Shown: positions 57,001 to 64,000 of the stretch, piece by piece
How positions within the stretch are numbered: the stretch's first letter is position 1
How the letters are laid out: each line of letters opens with the position of its first letter
Assembly: GCA_900169235.1 (NCBI GenBank)
Contig: FWCC01000375.1
Span: forward strand, 1-64,000
DNA length: 64,000 nt
Source of the DNA: Zarea fungicola
Lineage: Eukaryota > Ascomycota > Sordariomycetes > Hypocreales > Cordycipitaceae
Reading direction: 5' to 3'
Program-made: the position numbers and the translations under genes
Notes under the pieces: generated by a model
Seen by the model: only the letters and a program-made list of their open reading frames with translations
Told to the model about the DNA's origin: nothing
Database searches by the model: none

Positions 57001-57722
57001 ATGTACAACGACATCTCCACAGGTCGCCTCCTGCTCCGGTCAGTCCGAACGAACGAGATGGGCTCAATTGATCTCGAAAGATTTCATGCGCTTTGGAACA
57101 ATGAGCAGGCTACAAAGTGGAGGTCTGTCCCTCTACGAACTTGCAGGCTCCTGCAAACTACTGCTAACATGTCGATAGCATGCGGGGACCCTGCAAAGAT
57201 CTAATAGAGAGTAAGGCTTGGATGGCCGGGATCGTCCCTCTACCAATGCCGACGAACAAAGTTCGAATTTCGTACCTGGTACTATACGCAGAAAGGGATG
57301 GGCAGCTGATTCACCCTAACCGAGTTGATGACCAGGATTGGAAGATGGCCGGTGTTGTGACGCTACTGCCTACCAATTTCAAGCTTGGAGGAGAAGTCGA
57401 TGACTGCATTCGTGGCGATGGTGACCCGTACAAGGCAGTGGAGCTTGGCTATCTCTTTATGCCGGACGTCTGGGGCCAAGGGCTCGCGACAGAAAGCGTG
57501 AGAGCCGTGCTTGATACGTATAGGAAGGAGATTCAGGGTACCAATGCGTTCTTTCCTCACGAAATTCACGCTACTGTGCATGAAAAAAATACGGGCAGCC
57601 GTCGGGTGCTTGAAAAGGTTGGCTTCAAGGAATTTGGTAGATTTGAAGGCCAAGGCAGTCTGCCCCTTGTAGATGACTCGGAGACACATACTGCTATACA
57701 CTTCCGCATAGCGGATCAATGA
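57001..57722 (+). CDS. GNAT-family N-acetyltransferase
   Basis: Two exons, 57001-57122 and 57179-57722, with a 56-nt intron (donor GTCTGT) that splits one codon; 221 residues. The N-terminal STGRLLLRSVRTNEM block and the sequence KWSMRGPCKDLIES rebuilt across the splice are typical of fungal RimJ/RimL-like acetyltransferases. The acetyl-CoA loop is visible in LGYLFMPDVWGQGLATESV, followed by VHEKNTGSRRVLEKVGFKEFG. It should transfer an acetyl group from acetyl-CoA to an amine of a small molecule or protein. It is cytosolic by sequence. No neighbour indicates its substrate. Confidence 0.83.
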
Positions 57723-59661
57723 GCCTTGGAGTGCTCCCTAAGATGCTATCATGTGGCCTCACCCCCCCATTGCCGAGGAGAATGTGGATAGTACGAAGAA
57801 GAATGCGGGATAGAGAGCAAGGTGGTGGCTGGAGAGCAAAAAGCCTAATCTGGTCTACCTTTACCGCTAATTCGATGTATGAATTGTAGCTAGGTTGCAG
57901 CACATGACGCGACATGTGTCGCCTTGTCGACAGAAGTGTGAGCGTGGGAACGACACTTTCTGCCACGTTGACCTCTTCCATGGCTGTGCACCGATTATGA
58001 GTATATGGCGACTGTAGGAATAGCTTTTTGACATTCCATAGCGATGCTAAGTTGAGTAAACAATCAAGCAAGGGGAACTGTTTCTGGTAAACAAGCGGTT
58101 AATGTTGCTCTGCCTAGCACGATTATGCTTCCACGACTACGATAGATATAAAACGCATTTTTAACAAGACAAGGATAGAGAATAATGCTGGACATAATTA
58201 TGCATTATTCGAGGTGCTGCCCATTTTATGCTAGGAGTTATCGTTAAAATTAGCCATCTATGTTGATGGACTAGCTCTTGAATGAGACATCTCTGTCCTG
58301 AACGTTACGGTGCGCAGTCAAGATAACTATGATGAGCATCTACAATGCGACAGCGAAAGAAGTAGTAAAGAACGCAATCTCGACAAAATAATAGCTCATA
58401 GCTTAATTGGATGATCGTAAAAGATGATGTAGGGCAAAATATCAAATCAGCCAGTTTGATAATTCATGTAATAGTACACACCGCCACTATAAACATTCCA
58501 TTGGGCACTACTACGTGTCTAAGCGTGGCACCTAGCTGCGCAAGATGCAGCCGTACGCGATGGTTCGCTCGCGACCGCCGTTGACGCCGATATTGCGAAG
58601 CCACGAGCTCGGCATTGTGCCCAGATTTGGATTGCATCGGGTAAGGGTTTCCGGCGGCTAGATTCTAACCATAGGGCAGGCAGGTGTTACAAGGATAGCC
58701 CACATGATGATTCATAAGATGGCGTCAATGACGTGGAGTGCGTAACACCTGTCAGCAAACTATCTAACAGCCTGGAGCAAACCTGGTAACCAGTATGCTG
58801 TCAACGGCGCCGGCCAACTTCCTGGTGCCGTATTGTGGATTCCAAATCAATATTTGCAATTAATCCTTAATCCACTGGTGAGATTGGGCTTTAAGCCCAT
58901 GTCATCGTTTCAAGCCGTGAAGACAAATGGCCCACATTGATCCCTCACGGCTCGTTTAGGTTCTAAGCCACGTACTTTATGCCTCTGGTTGCATGTGGGG
59001 TTCGGCAAGGATTCGGCAGGCAAAGAACGGGTCGTCGGCTTGTTTGGCGGCCATTTCGATCTAACTTTATGGCATTACTAGGTCGCCAAGGCCGAATGCT
59101 AGTCGATTGGCGTTTGATTAGGACCTTGACAAACGTGATGCAGCCGCCCGTCTTATGTGGACTGCTTCAATTAGACAGTCCATACTCACCTGGCCGCAGT
59201 TGTCCATTGAGCCATCACCTCCTTATTTCAACCCTCTTATTACTACACTTGTCGTCATAGTTAAACACATTGTTATTATGACCATGAAGGATTTCGCGGC
59301 TGTATATTGCTTCATGTTTCAAGTTAGTACTCAGTGGAAAAGCTGGATTTAGTTGTTCTGCGCAGGTGTTCGTGTTCGAGCCAATGTGCAGGATTGTAGC
59401 CCAGTGAGCAGTTGACCATTGTGGCGTTTCTCAGCCTGATAGAGTTAAAGCAGCCACTGCTTCGGTAACACGGACAAAAGAACGAATGCCGATCAAGACA
59501 CATCTTTAAATAGCTCACTATAGATCCACGCGGTGCTGCGTACGAAGACCAGCAACATGGCTGGAATTACTATAAGAACCGCTGACAACGCACTTTTGGA
59601 GAGGCAGACCACAGGCCGCACTGCATCACCGTTAACTAGCTCCTCTTATATTTCGTTTTAT
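57723..59661. other. 1.9-kb stretch without an intact gene
   Basis: No complete gene is supported. The only suggestive coding-like piece is at 58532-58657 on the minus strand. Other frames lack motifs. Confidence 0.4.
58532..58657 (-). pseudogene. possible exon relic of a small secreted protein
   Basis: A 41-codon minus-strand frame begins after a TAG that could be a splice acceptor and ends in a stop. It contains CNPNLGTMPSSWLRNIGVNG and AYGCILRS, which look like the tail of a small secreted protein. I could not find a matching signal-peptide exon upstream. Weak evidence. Confidence 0.2.
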
Positions 59662-60487
59662 ATGGATACTATCATTCTTTATGATAACCCAAGCCGTTTT
59701 GGGACCGGGACATGCTGGTCTCCGAACGTGTGGAGGAGTATGTGACCTCCCTAAGACACCAAGCATTCCGCTAACAATCCAAGCACGCCTACTGCTAAAC
59801 TATAAGGCTATTGACTATAAAACAGAATGGCTTCATGGTCCAGATATTGGGCCATCCCTAAAGTCACTGTGAGTCTATTCTTCCCTTAACAGTCGGACTA
59901 GAATAGCTTACGCTATCAGTGGCATACCCCCGCATGAACCAGGGACCCAAATCGCGGATTATACAGTCCCATCGATACGACTTCCTGATGGCTCCTGTAT
60001 TATGGAGTCGACAGCTATTGCCCACGCAATCGAGAGGTCCTTTCCTGAGCCAAGCGTATATTTAGAGGCACCAGTAGTGCAAGACGTGATCGATACAATG
60101 AAGTTATCTGTCATGTGGCCCTTGGCACCTCTCCTCGTGCCAAGAATGCCTCGTGAAATCCTTTCTGGTACTTCTATAGCATTTCACATAGAAGCTCGGA
60201 AAAAGACTTTTGGAATGTCGCTCGACGAACTTGAGGCAAAGCACGGAGGCGATGCATGGGAAAACGCGCTGCCAGGTCTACATAAGCTTGTTGATATTTT
60301 GAAGCAAGACGCAACTGGCCCGTTCTGCCTCGGAAAGACCCCGTCTTATGCCGACTTCGTTATAGTTGGCTTTCTGGAGTGGTGTAAATGCTTAGGTGAT
60401 GATATCTTTCAAAAGCTGCTATGCTTTGATCCGGTATTTGGCTCTCTTTATGAGCGCTCTTCTGTCTGGAGGCAAAAGAATAACTAA
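59662..60487 (+). CDS. glutathione S-transferase, etherase-like branch
   Basis: Three exons: 59662-59737, 59784-59868 and 59920-60487, with introns of 46 and 51 nt; 242 residues. The N-terminal thioredoxin-fold domain reads IILYDNPSR..CWSPNVWR, then LLLNYKAIDYKTEWLHGPDI, then the rebuilt SLGIPPHEPGT and VPSIRLPDGSCIMEST with the conserved cis-Pro and the glutathione-binding Glu-Ser pair. The C-terminal helical domain has the TPSYADFVIVGFLEW block. The pattern matches fungal GSTs related to bacterial beta-etherases. It should conjugate or cleave with glutathione, in stress or xenobiotic metabolism. The 46-nt intron is short but normal for this genome. Confidence 0.85.
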
Positions 60488-62582
60488 GATCAGAGTCAGC
60501 AGGCTCTATACACAGCTACTTGGCCATTTCCGCAGTTTTCAGTATTAATATGAGCAGTACTTGGCCAGCTTAAGAGTTGCAGCGAGGAAGTACTTCTAGG
60601 CGTCAACTAAACATACAAAGCATTTAAAAAGTACGGTGTTAAACTTCATCTCCGTGCTGGGCCTTCTGGCCCCCAAAGATTTGTTGCAGTAGCTGGTGAT
60701 GGCACATGAGTATGTGCATAAGGTCGGGTAACCCCTCGTAGGACCTACTGGGCTTCTCCCGCTTAGCCGTTCTTTTGATGCAGCAAAACATAGTTCAATT
60801 AACTGCTAAGCTATACGATCTTTACTACTTTATTGGCAGCTACTTCACGGTAATTAAAGCGGCGGTTCTCTTCGCTGGCTACTGTTGTAGAACAAACGGC
60901 CTCACTATTAACTTTACCCTCACAAACCCGTACCAGGGCTGCGAGCCATTGTAGCGGACTCTCGGTCAGCTTCTTCCGATCGGAAGACGCTTATAGCATG
61001 CATTTGACGAATAGTCTGCTACGCCGGGTACCGATACCGATGGTTGAAGATCCGATAATTATTTCTATGGCAAGTGTTTGCACTTCGTGTACTATTGCTG
61101 CTATTGTGGCCTCTTGAGTCCTTCCTAGAACAGCCAGCGCTGGCGCGCATTATATTTATCGACAGCTGTAAACTTCTGCAGATATCCACGAACGAAGAAC
61201 GAACGGCAGGTTCAACCAAAACCATGCCGATTCGAAATACCTAGAATTGCATGGGGTAGCAGAGAACCAATGAAATTACAGATTAAACGAGCAAGGAGAA
61301 ATTAGCATGGCAACTCCCGATCTCAACTTGGTTTCAACTTCCGAGTGTCCCACCTAGGCGCTAGCTCGTGTGGTGTGCAAAGTGAGGATAGCAACTCCAA
61401 CTCCCTCTTGGGTTTGCGATTCCAACAATAACTGTGGTCGTATGCCCTGAGAATTGCATGTCTTAGTCCGGTTCGTCACGCTTCTGTCGTTATAATTGTA
61501 TCAAATCGCAAGTAATCTAGTACGCGACTTTTCTCGCTACGACACATGTCATGACAACCCTGGTCCATTTTTCAACCTTGGCCGGGACATCTGGAAAAGC
61601 CGAACTCGGGTCATCCGAAGTATGTATTGCATTGCAGCCAAGGGGATTTAAGAATAATGAAGTAGCCTTTGGGCCATGGCCCGACTTGCAGTGCCATGTC
61701 AATCGGCTTAATCAGTGGGCCATGCTGTACCTATTGCAGGTGTACGACACCGTTTTCTTGCAGCCGATATACGTCAGCACAAGATTGCAGGGGACTCTCA
61801 AGGGGCGGGGAAGTGTTACTCATCCTCAGCCACGTAAGATTCTCCATGGTCCGATTTCAAATGAGGCGGCAGCCAAGCACTAAAAGAACAACCCGCTTCT
61901 GGGATTTCCCACTTCGGTCACCCTCCGCACAAAGCCTTAATACGGTTGAAGTATTAAATGGTAAGAATAGAAAGGTATATATAGACTTTTGGCCTTGGCA
62001 TTATAGTTTTCGTATTCCAATCGGATACTAGGCTAAAAATAAAATCTGTAGAAAATGATTGTTTATGCAACTCAATTACTATGGCTCTGGTTTCTTACAT
62101 GACTTTTATAAATATACTGGTACGAGTCGCAGCAACCGCTTAAGTAACTATAATTTGTCTTGCGTAGCACCCCTTGTCAGCGCGATCTAAGCTATCAGCA
62201 TCTGCAAAGAGGTGCAAACCCCCTGACTCAGGCTAAAACTAGGTAATACACTAGCGGACAGTAGCTCCATTAAGTCCGCAAATTCCATTTGGCAACTGGA
62301 TCTAGGTGGAAAAGAGAAAATGGTGGCCTAAAAGAGGTGGGTGAAGACCGAATTCTGCAGCTAGAGCTGCATGTAATGTTTTCGTGGGCTGTTTCCTGCC
62401 CACAAAATCCACGAATAACAGGCCTGACAATCTAAATGAATTTAAAAGTATATATTCTTGCCCCATCCCAATCTCTTCTTCGTAGGGTCCGTTGCCGAAA
62501 TAGGTTTCTCAGCCTTTGATTCGTGGGGCGGTAAATCCAAAACGTCACAAATAGCGACAGTTCATCAATCAATCAAGCTGCT
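60488..62582. other. 2.1-kb stretch without an intact gene
   Basis: No supported gene. Frames of 60-120 codons (for example 61551-61883 and 61669-62031) overlap each other and lack motifs. The right end is the promoter of the NmrA-like gene. Confidence 0.4.
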
Positions 62583-63479
62583 ATGGCCACCGTCATCATC
62601 TTCGGCCCCACGGGCAGCGTTGCCTCTGTTATAGCTCGAACTGCTCACGAGAAGGGCTGCAATGTTGTCCTGGCCATGCGCGATACACAAAAAGAGGTCC
62701 CTGGCTTGGTCGCGGGCACCGAGTCTAGCTTCAAGAGAGTCCAGGCTGACTTGAAAAACGCCGAATCGGTCACGGCGGCCGTCAAAGAATCTGGAGCCAC
62801 GCGAGCCTTTATGTACGCCATTAACGGGACTGATCATATGAGATCCACCATTGAGGCCATGAAAGCTGCCGGCATAGAACTTGTTGTTTTTGTTAGCACC
62901 TGCTCCGTCCTTGGTGACGCACGCGATGTCCCTGCCGACGATTACGTGCCTTACTTCCATGCTCAAATTGAGGTTTCCCTCGAAGACGTCTTCGGACCTG
63001 CCAGCTACGTCACTCTGCGACCAAGCCGCTTTTCCACTGCTTTTGCGGAGTATAGAAAAGATATCAAAGCAGGTCATGTGAAACTGTATGCGCCAGAATA
63101 TGCAATGGATTACATATCTCCGGCGGATATCGGGCGCGTCGGTGGGTCGATCCTTGCCAATGGTATGCGGAATGGTGAGAATCGTGTTTTCCTTTTCGGT
63201 CCCAACCAGGTGACGCTGAGGGAAGGTGTCGAGTTTATTGCAAAGACATTGGGCCAAACTATTCAAATCTCGACCAAAACCGAAGCAGAGGTTGTGGATG
63301 GGATCATAAAGAGGGGTATACCGAAGGACAAGGCTGAATATTTCCTGGGAAGAGCTGCGATCAGGCCAGCTGACGATCTGTACAACCAAAACGTCGGTAA
63401 TGTGCTGTCGTACTCGGGTGTTCCAGCTACGACTCTGCAGGAGTGGGTACTAGAAAATAAGGCAAACTTCGAAAGGTGA
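62583..63479 (+). CDS. NmrA-like NAD(P)-binding protein (atypical SDR)
   Basis: A single-exon protein of 298 residues. The Rossmann motif near the N-terminus is VIIFGPTGSVASVIA, followed by a basic residue region after strand two (LAMRDTQKE) that suits NADP. Further family blocks are ELVVFVSTCSVLGDA, VTLRPSRFSTAF and DYISPADIGRVGGSIL. The tyrosine-lysine pair of classical SDRs is not evident, as is usual for NmrA-like and isoflavone-reductase-like proteins. It may be a redox sensor or a reductase; which one cannot be told. A long antisense frame on the same stretch is a shadow. No neighbour suggests a pathway. Confidence 0.85.
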   Translation: MATVIIFGPTGSVASVIARTAHEKGCNVVLAMRDTQKEVPGLVAGTESSFKRVQADLKNAESVTAAVKESGATRAFMYAINGTDHMRSTIEAMKAAGIELVVFVSTCSVLGDARDVPADDYVPYFHAQIEVSLEDVFGPASYVTLRPSRFSTAFAEYRKDIKAGHVKLYAPEYAMDYISPADIGRVGGSILANGMRNGENRVFLFGPNQVTLREGVEFIAKTLGQTIQISTKTEAEVVDGIIKRGIPKDKAEYFLGRAAIRPADDLYNQNVGNVLSYSGVPATTLQEWVLENKANFER

Positions 63480-64000
63480 TTCGCGTGGCTGCATCTAGCA
63501 TTGTGCCACAAACAGGAAACTGCAGGTTGAGCGGGTTCGAGGATTCGATTATGGTTGGTTACTGATATCCCACAATTGATAGCTTCTATTTGGTAGTTCT
63601 TTCTGATGGGACTTTTGACAAGTCAAGATATTCAGTGCAGATAATGGACAAATAAATACATGCGCCATCCAGTAACTTGGATGACCTGTGTCATGCGAGT
63701 TAAAGGTTGGCAGGGGTGCCGAAGAGCACTAAAAAGATACCCTGGAGATAACGTATGGTGGGTGGTTCGGGTAATTCTTTGGCTGCTCAAATTAATTATC
63801 CATGCAGTTAAAACCTCGTAACTTTTACAAGAACATTTCACGTTAAGCTATTCTCTGTTCCCATATGAGTATGTATTAGGGTCTCGCTATGATCATACCA
63901 AAGTAAGACGTGGACACTCAATCTAGGATAATGTTCCTCCTGCAGTATATTGAGACGGCCGGACAGGTCTGGGATATCCAACTAATTCATCTTGTACCTA
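63480..64000. other. right-end intergenic stretch
   Basis: No gene is seen after the NmrA-like stop. The window ends in non-coding sequence. Confidence 0.4.

Noticed and set aside
62565..63389. 274-codon open frame on the minus strand
   Set aside because: It is exactly antisense to the NmrA-like gene, which has clear family motifs; a shadow frame.
1..64000. tRNA, rRNA and CRISPR features
   Set aside because: Scanned by eye for tRNA B-box-like and repeat-spacer patterns; none convincing, and CRISPR arrays are not expected in a fungal genome.

Overview
The window is nuclear DNA of a filamentous ascomycete (Pezizomycotina). Most genes carry introns of about 46-105 nt with GT..AG ends, two proteins have HET domains, there is a Zn2Cys6 regulator with a fungal-specific domain, and repeats show transition-rich decay that looks like repeat-induced point mutation (RIP). 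A secreted chymotrypsin-like protease of the actinobacterial type, known from entomopathogenic Hypocreales such as Metarhizium, suggests a hypocrealean host. That placement is inference only.

Layout. 0-13 kb: a gene-poor, repeat-rich accessory block. It holds a sulfotransferase-like P-loop gene, two small secreted cysteine-containing proteins, decayed relatives of one of them, a solo LTR, a MITE-like inverted repeat, a short dispersed repeat family and a secreted pepsin-like aspartic protease. 13-23.4 kb: a HET protein followed by four metabolic genes in two divergent pairs (carboxylesterase / malonyl-CoA-synthetase-like ligase; amidase / dienelactone hydrolase). The two divergent promoters share a nearly identical 16-bp palindrome. 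23.4-26 kb: two further solo LTRs with target-site duplications, just upstream of the polyketide synthase. 26-50.7 kb: a probable secondary-metabolite cluster with a highly reducing PKS (KS-AT-DH-MT-ER-KR-ACP), a 3-hydroxyacyl-CoA dehydrogenase, a class III CoA-transferase, a second HET protein with an MGSCC N-terminus, a Tri101/BAHD-type acyltransferase, a Zn2Cys6 regulator, an FAD monooxygenase and an APC-family permease. 52-64 kb: a chymotrypsin-like protease, a divergent G-protein alpha subunit, a GNAT acetyltransferase, a glutathione S-transferase and an NmrA-like NAD(P)-binding protein, separated by long non-coding stretches.

How it may work together. The PKS should build a reduced, possibly C-methylated chain. 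It has no thioesterase or reductase domain, so release must occur in trans; the CoA-transferase and the acyltransferase are the local candidates. The monooxygenase and acyltransferase could tailor the product, the Zn2Cys6 protein could regulate the set, and the permease could move a substrate or product. The ligase/amidase/hydrolase/esterase group could be a malonate-supply or xenobiotic-degradation module under its own regulator. The PKS reading frame is broken by an apparent one-base deletion in the KS region, so the cluster may be inactive in this strain unless this is a sequence error.

All gene models were built by hand from reading frames, family motifs and splice-site phase. Exon boundaries given in the entries are phase-consistent but not checked against transcripts.
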